From the NCBI GenBank assembly GCA_038049695.1, contig CP142453.1, positions 2,683,501 to 2,747,500 of the forward strand: a stretch of 64,000 nt of DNA, given 5' to 3'. Source of the stretch: Cinnamomum chago. Lineage: Eukaryota; Streptophyta; Magnoliopsida; Laurales; Lauraceae. Below the pieces are notes generated by a model. It saw only the letters and a program-made list of their open reading frames with translations, searched no databases and was not told where the DNA came from. Of the stretch, positions 1 through 11,918 are shown one piece after another (within the stretch, counting starts at the first letter, position 1; every line of letters begins with the position of its first letter). The translations under genes and the position numbers were made by a program.

Positions 1-355
1 ACATCAAGTCAACAATGTTGAGCATTTGAAACCCAACTGTGGTGTAATAAAATAGAACAGGTGATTTACCTACAACTCACATCACCATCTAAGTCATATG
101 TGCTACATGGTTATTTAAGCGATATGTGGCAACAAATGGGAATGATGTAGCTACCAACAACCTTTTGTTGCTCATCAGCAATAGAGCTTTTGTCGTCCAT
201 CAGCTGTCACTACTTGAGATGAGTGCATCAAATTGTCTAGGTAAAACCAGATTAGTCCCGCCTATTATCTATTGTTAAGATGATGAAGGCAAGGTATTCA
301 TTCCAATTAAACAGAGGTAGGCATCACACCCCAACCAACAACTGAAAGATGATAG
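1..355 (+). repeat. Left terminal inverted repeat
   Basis: Pairs with 2354-2712 on the opposite strand. Base 1 matches the complement of base 2712 and base 355 the complement of base 2354, leaving a net gap of four bases between the arms. The arm may extend left of the window. Confidence 0.85.
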
Positions 356-2159
356 AGAAGAATGGAGAATTGATATTTGGACATGAAATGAATGACTGAT
401 TTTTTAAATGAAGAGATGAAGATGGAACTTACCGAAGATATTAATCCCAACTTGAGTGTAGATCAGAGAGAACAAAACCATCCACAAAATGTATAAAACC
501 ACTCGGTGGTATAGATAGTTTTCGCTATAGGAAACAAGATAATACTGCGAATTGTAAAAGAAAAGTAACAAAAAAGAGCATGATCACTGTCAATCAATAA
601 TCTCACTCAATTATATTATTTTGAAGAAGTGGAAATTAAGCTCCATTGAAAGCAACAATATGAGGCCCTTACGTGTAAATGAATGTACACATTTGCCATG
701 TTTGTATAAGTACACAAAATATCTTATATCAACACCAGCTCGTCAGATATTTAGAAAAAACCAAAATTTCTAATAGTTATGATGATTTGGAAACTTGGAA
801 TCTGTGGGTCTTTTTTTGATATATGAGAATTGTTTGATTACAAATTATTTTAGAACTCATCTCACTCTAATTTAGAGGAGTTTTTTAGCCTAGAAAATCT
901 AAAATTCTCTTCTTATGAAGTTGAATAGCTCACTGGTTCTTTCATAAGTATAAATAGTGTTTGGTTCATTTTATTCCTCTACTTTCCTAAGTTCGTGTAA
1001 GATTTTATTTTTTGTCATTTCATTCTCTATAACTTGCATTTGCATGTTAATAGATCTGGACATAAATTTTTTTTTTTTATCACATATGATTAGGGCAAAA
1101 CCACTAACCAATCTGAATAGAGATCAACTCTCCAGCTATGTCTTCCTTAAGATTAGTCTAAAAGTTAGCCCCAAAGAAGCACCGAATTGTAAGATTTGTT
1201 AAAATACTTGGATCTAATTTTAGATAAAAACTCAATTTTTAACTAAAAAGAATGCAATATATGTTCAACTATGAAACAATTTTTCAACATATTTGAAGAA
1301 TGCAGATGTGAGATGAGGAATTAGACACAAATCCATGTCGACGTGTGATGGATTACTCATTTTAAAATAGTATATGTAACATGGCTACAAGATTCAAAAT
1401 AAAAATACTTCACCTGAGTAAAAGATACCTCTGGGATTCTCAAGATGCTGACTGAGGCTCCTCCATCTTTTCATTACTTGTGAAATAAACTTTTATAAAA
1501 ACTAATATTTTAAACCTTCGTCAGAAACATTATATCCAGAGTTAAGCATAAAATCTCCAGAAACAAAATTCTTCTAATGTGACTTTCTCAAGCCATTACT
1601 GAAATCCAGCAGAAACAGAATTAAATCTCACAAGCACTGGCATATCTCCCAATTGAAATATTGCATTAAAACTAAAAAAAAAAAAAAAAAAATGCACCTG
1701 ATAAAAAAATTAATTAAATGAAATTTCTTCAACTCCTTTCCCCTAATTGTCTGAAAATAAAATGCAGATACTCCCTGACCACAATTTCTCCAAAAAACAA
1801 ACAGCATCGCAAGGTGCGAAATTTCTCATACATTTTCATTAAAATATTTTTAATGCCGTGTCTTAATCTGAGACTCTTCATCAAGTAATATAAATAACAA
1901 ATGAAACTGAAGTGTAGAAAGTAAAAAAAATAAAAAGATCCCCATTAATCTCGATAATCATAAAGAGAAAAACACATGGCTTTTTCCAAAAAGCTCATGA
2001 ACAAGATTACATATACACATAAAAGACCCAATAAAAAAATTCAAAATCTCCAATCTTAACAATCCAAGACAAACATCTAATTACAAAGAATCTCAGAATG
2101 TAATTGGGCCTTCAAACAAATAATCCAAAGGAGGAAAACTAAGAAATAAAATCTCATAC

Positions 2160-2345
2160 CTAAGATGAAGAATTTGAAAAATCTCTGAGTTGCTGGGATC
2201 TGGTGATAGGCTGATGAAGAATCTAATAAAAAAAAAGAGAGGGATTTGGGTAAAATGAAGAGAAGAGATGAGTAACATGTTTTCACCAAAACGAGATCTG
2301 GAGATGAAGATGAGTGATAGAAATGGAGATGGGTGAGGCTTGAGA
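2160..2345 (-). other. Possible captured 5' UTR exon with splice donor
   Basis: On the minus strand this stretch is rich in CT and TTC, as plant leaders are, and ends in CTTAG followed by GTATGAG, a good splice donor. The T-rich DNA beyond it (2159 down to about 1700) resembles a plant leader intron. No start codon or recognisable protein was found. This suggests the transposon picked up the 5' end of a host gene; the gene is unknown. Confidence 0.35.
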
Positions 2346-2353
2346 GAGATGGA

Positions 2354-2712
2354 CTATCATCTTTCAGTTGTTGGTTGGGGTGTGATGCCTATCTCTGTTT
2401 AATGAGAATGAATACCTTGCCTTCATTATCTTAACAATAGATAATAGGCGGGACTGATCTGGTTTTACCTAGACAATTTGATGCACTCATCTCAAGCAGT
2501 GACAGCTGATGGACAACAAAAGCTCTATTGCTGATGAGCAACAAAAGGTTGTTGGTAGCTACATCATTCCCATTTGTTGCCACATATCGCTTGAATAACC
2601 ATGTAGCACATATGACTTACTTAGATGGTGATGTGACTTGTAGGTAAATCACGTGTTCTATTTTATTACACCACAGTTGGGTTTCAAACGCTCAACATTG
2701 TTGACTTGATGT
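2354..2712 (-). repeat. Right terminal inverted repeat
   Basis: Inverted copy of 1-355, ending in GACTTGATGT at 2712. The next bases, AGGAATGTC, would be one half of a 9-bp target duplication if this is a MULE. Confidence 0.85.
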
Positions 2713-4541
2713 AGGAATGTCAACTGAATATAGGGAAGAAAACAAATGCTCAAAAGTCTCAAATCCATGTCAAGGCTCACTGTTGGGCAGCCTATTGAGA
2801 ATAGAGTGCTCTAGCTTATGATCACACTCAAAGTCAAAGATGAACAAAAGCACGCTCAACTTTAGGAAGTTCCCCATCTTTATTTGCAAGGACTCTCCAA
2901 TGGCATGAGTTCTCAATTCCCTATATTTTAGGCATTGTCATTCTTACCCCTATACCCCTGCTCACACTAAAGACATGTTTTTATAAAATGATGCTCACAA
3001 TCCTTGCATTCAGTAAGGAATTGGATAAAGGCCCAAGGATGGCTCAATAGTGTGTAGATAAGATGATAATGACTTGTGAGTTGTGAGTATGGGTGCTCAG
3101 GGTCCGGTATTGGTTCACAGTACTGGGCTCGACATCTCTGTGTTTTAGTTCCATGAACTAGACCTGGACCAAAAAGGCCCGATAGTTAAAGTGTGCAGGC
3201 CATAGTCTAAAGGCTCGGGCTGACCCAACATATTCAATGCAAGATGTTAGTACATTGGGACGGGCTTGGGTGCGGTGCCCGTGGGAATGATCATGCCTAA
3301 CTGATAGGGGTCATAACTATACAGTCCACATGGGCTAGTCCATACCTACTTGATGTGGTGGATCTAAGTGGGAAACAGAAAAAAGAAAGGGAATACAGGG
3401 GAGAAAGCTTTTATGGATCACCTTTTATGTAAGAGCAATTTGTTTTCATTGAATTGAGTTTTTTTTTAATAATAAATTCATTTATAAAGTTGTTAAATTG
3501 AAAAAAATAAGGGAAATTATATAAAATGACAAACAAATAATCTCTATTTTAATAGAAAATGATTTTAACGGGAGACATTAAAGGAATATAACCTATTAAT
3601 CTCATAAATAAAATTTTAATGTACCGGGGTCCCGTTTCTAATTCTAGCTTTTGTTCATTATTCTTCACCTCTTTAAAAATAGTTTGTTGGAGCCCAAGAA
3701 TTCAGAGATTGTAAGATTTTGAGCATTTTGTACGCTATGATTTTCTTAGATCTAATTAACGGAAAAGTTTGAAGAGATTAATATTCTCAAGAAGCTAATA
3801 TGACAAACTCATTATTATTATTTTTTTCCAATGATGGAGTCAGAAACGAAGTTTTGCGTGAGTTTTCCATTTTGGGCTTTCCATCTCCACATGTCCCTCA
3901 TCCCTCCACATGTCCCTTGACCAACTGAGCCACTGAGCCGACATCCATGCAAATGAGGCATTCGTTTTGGGCTTTCCGCCTCTCCATGTCCCGCATCCCT
4001 CCTCCATTTGTCCCTTAACCAGCTGAGCCAACGTAACATCGATCAAAATCAGCTCAAAACACAAGTGAAAACTAATCTGCAGTCAACCAGAATCAAACTA
4101 TTTATAAACAAATAAAAAAAAAGAAAGTTGATGAACATAATTCAAGAAGATGTAGAAACATCAAACTAAATTATCAAACAGAGATATGCAAATTACTGAC
4201 CGGAAAGCATATGGGGCATTCTTCAAGGTTGACAGTAAGCTGCTACATGATTCTGTTCATAGGCAGGTTGTTTGTAGAAGGGTATATGAATATAGGAAGA
4301 AGTATGGAACATGAGTCACGTTACAAAGATTGCTAATTCAATAAACAATTCGTAAAAGATTTTTTATTAGTTAACAAACTTATAAGAAAAGAAAGTGGAC
4401 TTCTTATTTACAAGAGTTAGCATATTAGACAATGAAGTTCTTACTTACATTACTTTGACTTTTTACATAGTATGCAAAATTCATGTAGTGAAAATTTTAA
4501 CAAAGGTGAATTTTTACAGAACATAGTTTTTGACAAATTAT
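2713..4541. other. Intergenic DNA, no gene seen
   Basis: AT-rich DNA with only short, unconvincing ORFs. Part of 3090-3340 is more GC-rich and repeat-like but has no ends I could define. The short repeat at 3840-4035 is the only structured element. The 3' end of the Helitron (CTRRT after a small hairpin) should lie just left of 4542, but I could not identify it with confidence. Confidence 0.5.
3840..4035 (-). repeat. Dimeric repeat with tRNA A-box-like motifs (SINE-like)
   Basis: Two units of about 100 bp read on the minus strand. Each starts with TGGCTCAGYTGGTYAAGGGAC, followed by GGA-rich sequence and AAAGCCCAAAA. TGGCTCAGCTGG fits the pol III A-box consensus TRGCNNAGYNGG, so a tRNA-derived SINE is possible. 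No clear B-box or A-rich tail was found, so it could also be an ordinary tandem duplication. Confidence 0.3.
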
Positions 4542-6630
4542 CTATATTTGGCTATCTGTATGAATGTCATCAATTGATAGAACTGTGAAGTTAACCGCCG
4601 AGCCATACTGATAGGCTTTCAACTGGAAAATATGTTCTTGCCCATTGAATTTGTTGACAACGTCTTCAATATCATTGACGCGACCCTAAAATTAAAAGAA
4701 AGTGTAAGTTTATTTTCTACTTGTAAGATATGCAGGCACTTATATGAATGTGAATTTGATAGTAATTATACCTCTTCAAAAAGATTCATCATTTGAATTG
4801 GTGTGCATGATGTCAATTTCTTCATTTCATTTCCAAACAGTGTGGCTGAGATGGTTCCTGTAGAGTCAGATAGATTTGCTACAACTCTAAACCTGAGAAT
4901 TGAAGATAGTAATTACTAATAACAATTAATGAAAGATAGTTTTATATAATTGTAAATTGTCATACCATGGCTGTGCAGTAGCGTCCTTATTAGGACATGA
5001 ACATGAAATTGCATCATTATGCTTTGCTACTGTTTTCTTCTTACAATTACTGCAGCCCATGTACCAAAACTTTTGTTGTAGATCATTTATCAAAATTGAT
5101 GCTTTTATTAAAAAAACAGCATCCTGAAAATAAGGATTTATGTTATTAAATGATGGTTACAAATAAGAGATGTGGATAAACAAATAATATTGATTTAAAA
5201 GGATCTTAAGCTAGTAAATTAAGTACCAATTTTTCTGAAGTTAGAACGTCATGAATATCTACGGTTGTTGTTTTTGATGTACTTGCAGTGCTAGCATGAT
5301 GCTTATTTTTTCGTAATTGATTAAGATCATCCTCATGATTTGAACACCTAGCAAAGAACAAATCATTGCAATAAATAATTAAATTCTTAGTTTATATTAT
5401 TATGATGACATGTTTTATAAGTACCATGTGCGTAATAAAGTAGCTTCTGGTATTTGCGGGTCTATGATAATTGGTGAAGAAGCTCTTGTATTTAACGCTG
5501 CTACTCCTGAGAGAAAATGATATATAAGCATGTTAAAATATTTATTTACAGAAATCGTAATAATACATTTTTTATTTACATACCATTATAAATTGATAAC
5601 TTTGTCTGTGTGACAATAATAATGGGTTTTGTATTGAGTGCTTCTGATAGAGCTTCAATCTCTGTTGACATGGTGTTGTTCCATGTAGATAGAATGATCT
5701 TCGTTAAATTGAGTATTGTAGGATGAAAATATTAATAGAAGAAATTATTAGGATATAGTAGAGAAAGTTGGTGAGAAGGTAGATGATATACTTGGAATCT
5801 GCTAGCACTAACTGTTGAAGTGTTAGTGTCTCTAATTTCACTATCTTTGGGGGTAAGATCTCCAAAACTACTGCAATTATGTCTGCAATATTGTATGATC
5901 TAAAGTAAACATATGTTAAATATTTTTATAATAAATAATGGGATTTTAATGGCTAAAGTTGAGATACATTTTTTTATTGCGTGGATGAAGAGGAGGAAAA
6001 ATAATATTTGAGTGTAAAATTTGTTTACCTATTTCTATTTCTGAATTAGAATTACTGATGTCGGATAATGGAATGAAGTTGTAAGTATTTCCTTTAATGT
6101 CTTCTCCTTCTTCCTCTATGACCTCTTCAACATGAGATTGATTATTTATAAACCACTGAAATTTTGTATCTCCAAATTTATATTCTGGACGAGCTAGGCG
6201 GACAGACACATTTGATATATAGTAACTCTTCAATACAGTAAATGTGTCTTCAAAGAAATCAATATCGTTATCAAACATTGTAGCCCATACTCTCTTTCCC
6301 TGCATATATTTGAAATTTATCTACTTTTAAATGATTAAGATTTTAGAAAAAAATTGTAAGATAAAATTGGTCAATCTTTTAGCAATATATATATTTTATA
6401 TACTAATATGGTTTACAGAAGAAATAGATGATATATATAAAATCATGGAGGAATAGAAGATATACATATGATGGCTTGTTTACCTCAGAGTCACTAAATA
6501 TTAAATTTTGATATCTTTTACCCCTATCTCGAGACCAACGAGCATTGCTTTTCTCATTGACTTTTATTTTTGCCAGCCAATTGGTTGTGTGGTTTGTTAT
6601 ATCTAGAATCTTCTTACAATCTCTAGGCAT
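4542..6630 (-). CDS. RPA70-like single-strand DNA-binding protein (Helitron-linked)
   Basis: A multi-exon gene whose product should bind single-stranded DNA, as the large subunit of replication protein A does. Exon 1 is 6630-6484 (starts MPRDCKKILDITNH, an OB-fold start). Exon 2 is 6299-6029 (WATMFDNDIDFFEDTF, the DBD-A region). Exon 3 starts at 5882 (DIIAVVLEILPP), followed by an exon near 5710-5583 (TWNN to IYNG, DBD-B). The last exons, about 5500-4542, hold a zinc ribbon CSNCKKKT...CSCPNK and the C-terminal OB fold. Exon 1/2 and 2/3 junctions have GT-AG ends and keep frame; later ones were only partly checked. It lies downstream of RepHel in the same direction, as in plant Helitrons, and is probably element-encoded rather than host RPA1. 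Confidence 0.72.
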
Positions 6631-6682
6631 TTTCTTCAACCTGTAGAGAGAACAATTGAAATAGTAATTAAACATGGTTAGA

Positions 6683-6804
6683 GAATTAAGACTTTTTGCA
6701 TGTGTGAAAATAAGGGATTGTTGTCTATTAGGAAATAAAGCATGAATTAAGACTTTTTGCATGTGTGAAAATAAGGGATTTGTGTATATTAGGAAATAAA
6801 GCAT
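6683..6804. repeat. 61-bp tandem duplication
   Basis: A 61-bp unit beginning GAATTAAGACTTTTTGCATG occurs twice head to tail (6683-6743 and 6744-6804) with a few changes. It lies just upstream of the RPA-like start codon. Confidence 0.85.
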
Positions 6805-6857
6805 CTATACTGATCAAAATTGCTGCTATTTAAAATTACCTGCAACAATATTAGCTG

Positions 6858-8072
6858 TTAAAGACAATTGGCAAGTGTTAGTACTTCTTGGTATACAACA
6901 TTTGAAGTACATGCATTTTCTGGTGTGTCATCTATGTCCCGTTTAAGAAGAACTTTTACAGTAGCTGCTGTTTTTGCTCTGGATAGGGCAACATATAATT
7001 GACCATGTGAAAAGACTGGTTGTGGAAGATATATCCCTACATGTTCCAATGTTTGCGCTAGTGCTTTGTTGATCGTCATTGCAAAACTTTAACGAATTGA
7101 AAATTGTTTCCTTCTGAACATGAATGGATACTTATCATGTTCAGCTGGCTGAAGTGGAATTCTTGGCAAGAAAACTCTTTTTCCACGATAGTGACGAACA
7201 ATTATTTCTGCATCAATAAGATTTGTTGAAAATCTCCGACATACTAACCGTGTCCCATTGCATAATCCTGTAGGCGGATCAATATTTCGAAGCAATATTA
7301 TTGGAGAATTGACTTTTAGTATCAACTCATGAGGAAGCAGTCCGTTTGGTGTTAAGCTGTTAAAAAATTCTTCATGCTGAATTTGCTTTATGTCATCTAT
7401 TGCAGAATCGAAGCTGTAATATTTGATAGGGTCACCTGGAAAAAGATTTATCAGCAAATCATTGAGCTCATCAACAAATTCATTTTTTGGAGTTAATATT
7501 GCACGGGCTGCCATAAAATCTGAATTGTCTGCTTCGATCTTTTTCTAGATTTGGAAATGTGGCCTTTATCAAATCAGCCCTTGATGTTATGTCATCTTTG
7601 TGAGGAAGAAGCACGCAATTTAGAATTCTTATTTTATCATTCTACACAGTTTCTTCTGTTCCATTTCCAACTCGCAGCAGAAACTCACTAAATAATGGAT
7701 CAAATTTTGCTCTCATATTCTCTGTCAATTTGATTTTCTCTAATGTTGGCCACAATTTTGATGTAACTAAACTTGCTTTGATTGCCTCATGTCTATTTGT
7801 TCTTGGGACAACGGGAAGGACTTGTCGAAAGTCTCCTCCAAATACAACAACTTTACCTCCAAATGGCAATGGAGAATTTGTTATATCTTGTAACATCTGA
7901 TTGAATGCTTCAATTGCTTCTCGCTTTGCCATTGATGCCTCATCCCATATAATGAGCTTTGCTGTTTGAATCAATTGAGCAACACTTCCTTGTTTGCTTA
8001 CATTACAAGTTTTAATTTCTTCAATGTTAAGTGGTATCTTGAAGCGAGAATGTGTTGTTCTACCGGTGGGCA
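6858..8072 (-). pseudogene. Helitron RepHel, C-terminal PIF1 helicase part
   Basis: Carries the later motifs of an SF1B PIF1-type helicase: GRTTHSRFKIPL, the Walker B-like IIWDEASMAKREA, GGDFRQVLPVVP, and the C-terminal MTINKA...LYVALSRA motif. The helicase unwinds DNA during rolling-circle transposition. The reading is broken by a TAG near 7642 and a TAA near 7086, plus weak alignment around 7515-7640. The upstream half, with Walker A, lies beyond the solo LTR at 8078-10279. The last residues, EVLTLANCL, end at 6858, about 230 bases before the RPA-like start codon. Confidence 0.85.
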
Positions 8073-8077
8073 ATATA
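8073..8077 (+). repeat. Target site duplication ATATA (left)
   Basis: ATATA precedes the TG at 8078 and recurs directly after the CA at 10279. It marks an integrase-type insertion into the helicase gene. Confidence 0.85.
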
Positions 8078-8971
8078 TGTAAGTCCATGGGGATCCGAAC
8101 CCTAGAGGGGGGGTGAATAGGGTGAGCTCCAAGTATGACCAATTTTAATCAATTTTAACTTCTTTAAAACAAACTAGTCACATGTGATGATTTATCATAC
8201 AAGATGCGGAAGCTAACAAAAGAATCACCACAAAGCAATCACCATCACACAAGTATTTATAGTGGTTCGGCCTCAATGCCTACATCCACTACCGGCTTGT
8301 GATCCAACACCCCACCGGATTTCCACTATTTATGCTTTTCAATAGGCTAAGCAATAACCTTTACAATATGCTTTCCAAGGTAAGCAATAACCTTTACAAT
8401 GATGTTTTTCCAAGGCTTAACATCAACCTATACACTATGCTTTTATAGGCTAAGCAATAACCTCTTCAACCACATGGTTGGTTATCTCACTAAGTTGTGT
8501 CTTTAATACACTAGATGGAGATTCATTTTAACTCATTACATTTGCCTCTAAAATAGGCGGATATGGAATTGAATAACAACTACACACACACACTATGAAT
8601 GCAAAGATGAAAGTACATGAGGTGTGTGTGTGATGTCCTCAATCATTTTTAAAATGAAAGCTCATAAATGTAAGCCTAAGGCTTTTGAAAGTTCTAGCTC
8701 ATAAAACATTTATGATTGAGGATGTAATGCAATCACATGTTAAAAGTAACAACTTGTTAATGATATCAAAGTTACACAAGTTGTATGAAATGGATTAGCT
8801 CTAAACATGTGATGCATAGGGATGTCAATCAAATCACCATGTAGCTCATAAAACATAAAATTAGATTTGATTGAAAAGAGGGGACAAATCATATGTAATT
8901 ATAAGGACAACTTGAAAATGATTTACCAATCAAAGTAAGGCAAGTTGTGAAACTTTAAAACAATAATACAC

Positions 8972-9570
8972 ATATGATTTGTAATGATGTTGGATCCAAA
9001 ACATAAGATACATTTGAGAGAGATTTTCTTATGATGGAAAAACAACAACCAATGATTCAACAAAGTATATGAATCATGTTACATATTTCATTAACATGAT
9101 CTACTTAGATTTACCAAAGATAAAGTACTACTTTGATGAATCAATGGTGATGTATCCAAAACAATAGATCTATTCAAAATATAACACATGCTAAGGATAC
9201 AACACATCATAGGTTAACATGTTACTAAGATTTACCAATGATAAAACAAAACATGAAAACATATGATTTGTAAAGAAGTTGAATCCAAAACATAAGTTAG
9301 TTTTGAAAGAGATGTTCTTATGATGGAAAACAACAACCAAAGATTCAACCAAGTATATGGATCATGTTACATATGATTTCAAAGATTTTTCCATTAACAT
9401 GATCTACTTAGATTTACCAAAGTTAAGTACTACTTGGATTGAATCATATGGTGTTGTATCCAAAACAATAAATCAACTCAAAACATAACACATGTTAAGG
9501 ACACAACACAAACATAGTTTAACATGTTAGAAATGATTTACCAAAAATAAAACAAAAGCATGAAAACATA
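8972..9570. repeat. 289-bp tandem duplication inside the solo LTR
   Basis: The block starting ATATGATTTGTAA at 8972 recurs at 9261, and the two copies align to about 9570 with scattered changes and small gaps. Both contain matching segments such as TCTTATGATGGAAAA and AACATGATCTACTTAG. Confidence 0.8.
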
Positions 9571-9767
9571 TCATTAAGGAAGGAAGAGCCTACTTGGTGG
9601 TTTAACTTCATTAATCCAAGCTTTAGCTTTCCTAATCTTCCCCTTCATCCCTTGGTTCTTTTCCCTTTTGATATGCCTCAATACCTCTCAAGGAGGGGCT
9701 TAAAATTCCCAACATTTGGCAAGGGAAAGAACTCATATTTATAGCAAAAAGTTGCCAACGGCTAGTC

Positions 9768-9900
9768 CTCGGTCGACCGGCACACAGGCCTCGGTCGACC
9801 GGGAACACACAACGGTCAGATTTCTGACCGTTGGGGCGCCAGGCAAATTTCTGCTGCAGTGTTCCCGGTCGACCGGGACCTCTGCGCCGGTCGACCGGCG
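9768..9900. repeat. Cluster of four GGTCGACCGG palindromes
   Basis: Four copies of the 8-10 bp palindrome GGTCGACC(GG) lie within about 130 bp of the solo LTR, in a GC-rich island. Similar clusters with CTCGAG occur in two other LTRs in this window. Their role is unknown; they could be protein-binding boxes. Confidence 0.8.
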
Positions 9901-10284
9901 ACACTGCCGGGAACCCAAAAATTCCAATTTTTGCAAGATGAAGGTTTTCTTTGTGGAATTTATTTGGGCCACTAAACCAAGCTTGAATACATGTTTTAAA
10001 TCATTCTAAGGGGTTTAAAAACATGTAACAACACAAAGCCTAAAATGATTCAAAACTTTAAAACCAAAGGCTAGCTTGATTTCTAAAACTCTTTTCAAAA
10101 TCAAATGCATCCAAGTTTTAAAAGCAAATCATGCATAAATCAATACTTTTACAAATCTTAAAAGCAATGCATGAATAAAACAAGATTTCAAGTTTATTTA
10201 AAACAATGCAAGTGTGTAAATCAAATGATGCTTGAATGATAATGCATCCATCAAATTGCAATCTACAAAATTCCTAACAATATA

Positions 10285-11918
10285 GATGCAACTACTCCAG
10301 AAGTTGCAGTTGCAAGACCAATAAAGCCTTCTGATATCAATTTACTCAAAAGAGCACGATACAAGTATGTTTTTCCAGTACCACCAGAACCGTCAATGAA
10401 AAAGACACCATTTTGGTTAGTGGATATCCTTTGTAATATAGTGTTATATGCATGCTTTTATTCTTTATTTAGTGTATGTGCTGCGAGTAAATCTTGCTCA
10501 GAGACCTGAATATTCAGTTCTTCTTCCACTTCTCTTGAATATGCTTTTTGAACATCAATTTCAACATTTATGTCAGTAAAACCATAATCAGTAATGTTTT
10601 TTCCCATTGACTGAATAACAAAATTCTTGCTTGCTAGTGCTTTAACCTGCCCTGTACTACGTGAGAATATAGCACATTTGTAATCTTCACACATTGCATC
10701 TTCAAAATCTTCCCACAACATTTTAGGATTGCTAGGACTGCAATAGACCAAAAGAGTAGCAAACAGCCGATGCAAGCTTTGTGGCATTTGATAGTGAGAT
10801 GCGTCTTGCAAGCATTCTTCAAAACTATTGTCTGATTCAAGTAAGCCCTGTAGCAATGCAGCCTCACGAAATGATGATGTTTGAATTCCATTAAGATATT
10901 GTAAATCTTGAAATGATGTTGGGCCTTTAGCATGATTCAACAATAAGCGCAGATAGTATCTTTCTCCTTCAATTGGATTTGCAGTTCTTCCTATAGTGTG
11001 TCCTTTCTTTCTTTTAGTTCAGTATCTTTGGTCATCATGCCATACAAAGTGTTCAGGAAATTCTTTGTAAAGGTATTTTCGTGCCTCTGCATTAATTTTA
11101 TTCATTTGAAAATACTTAGTCAACATCGTCCTTGACGTGCGATCGTTGGAGATTACATGAAGAAGACTATCTTGTTTATTAAATGCTACAGATTGTTTGT
11201 CCTCCAGATGCAATTGTAAGTTGTTAACAGATGGATAAGTTTCATTTAATAAGAACTTATAAATTCTCCAGGCGTCTGGGGGTGAAATCCATCTTGTTGT
11301 TTGGAATTGTTCTATTTCATCAACATCAGAGTAATTTTCCTCACCAACAATGTGGAAAGCAATACAGTCATGGCCCTTGTAGATATACTTATATAGATAT
11401 TTGACCGCTTTAATTGTCGAGCAAATCTCAACATTCATATGACAATCAAACTTTGCAAGCAAGTATGGATTATATGGTATAACCCATCGATTGTCTAAAT
11501 ATGCATCCCGTACTTTGACTTCTTCATTGGTGTCACGCCGTCTATAAATTGGATAGGAGTTTTTCCTTGGGTACTTGAAGAACAAAATTCTTTAGGATAA
11601 TGGTTTTTGCAGTGTCTATCTTTTTTCATGCATACATTTTTTGGGTTTAAAATACCACAAGGACCATGCATCATATGCTTCACAACTGCTGCATGTAAGT
11701 GTGGATTTGTATCTTTCTTAGGCAATTCAGCGCAAATAAATGTGTCATATCCATCTGGCATGATGATTTTATAGCCCGGGTTCAAAATAAGCAAGAAATG
11801 AGCATGTGGAAGTCCTCTCTTTTGAAATTCAATAACATATACATAAGCAGCAACAGGTCCAAATATTTGCTTCTTGAATAAGTCATCTTTTAGTTCTTCT
11901 AATTTTGCCCTAAAGACT
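10285..11918 (-). pseudogene. Helitron RepHel, Rep nuclease and helicase start
   Basis: Minus-strand reading from 11918 shows the HUH motif in KRGLPHAHFLLIL, then the paired tyrosines in KYLYKYIYKGHD. These are the nicking and strand-transfer residues of the Helitron Rep domain. The helicase then begins, with Walker A GSGGTGKT near 10380. Frame damage includes a shift near 11580-11500, a TGA near 11018 (Trp expected) and a TAA near 10457 (Gln expected). The copia insertion lies immediately upstream, so this part abuts an LTR at 11919. Confidence 0.88.

Larger units (their letters stand above)
1..2712. mobile_element. Non-autonomous DNA transposon with long inverted ends (MULE-like)
   Basis: The first about 355 bases reappear inverted at 2354-2712; the outermost bases are ACATCAAGTCAAC on the left and its complement ending at 2712. 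The arms stay paired along their whole length with only a few mismatches and small gaps. The 2-kb interior has no transposase-like ORF, so the element would need enzymes from elsewhere. Long arms around non-transposase DNA are typical of Mutator-like elements (Pack-MULEs), but foldback elements look similar. The target duplication cannot be tested because the left end coincides with the window edge and may continue beyond it. Confidence 0.75.
8078..10279 (+). mobile_element. Solo LTR, 2.2 kb, probably copia (SIRE-like)
   Basis: Begins TGTAAGTCCATGGGG, ends TTCCTAACA, and is flanked by ATATA on both sides. It interrupts the PIF1 helicase between Walker A (GSGGTGKT, to the right) and GRTTHSRF (to the left). 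No coding sequence, primer-binding site or second LTR is present, so it is best read as a single LTR left after recombination between the two LTRs of a full element. Its direction is not certain. SIRE-like copia is suggested by the length and palindromic boxes only; other families are possible. Confidence 0.75.

Noticed and set aside
9632-10009. ORFs on both strands with repeated VDR/STG motifs
   Set aside because: They are translations of the GGTCGACCGG palindrome cluster in the solo LTR, with no domain and open readings on both strands.
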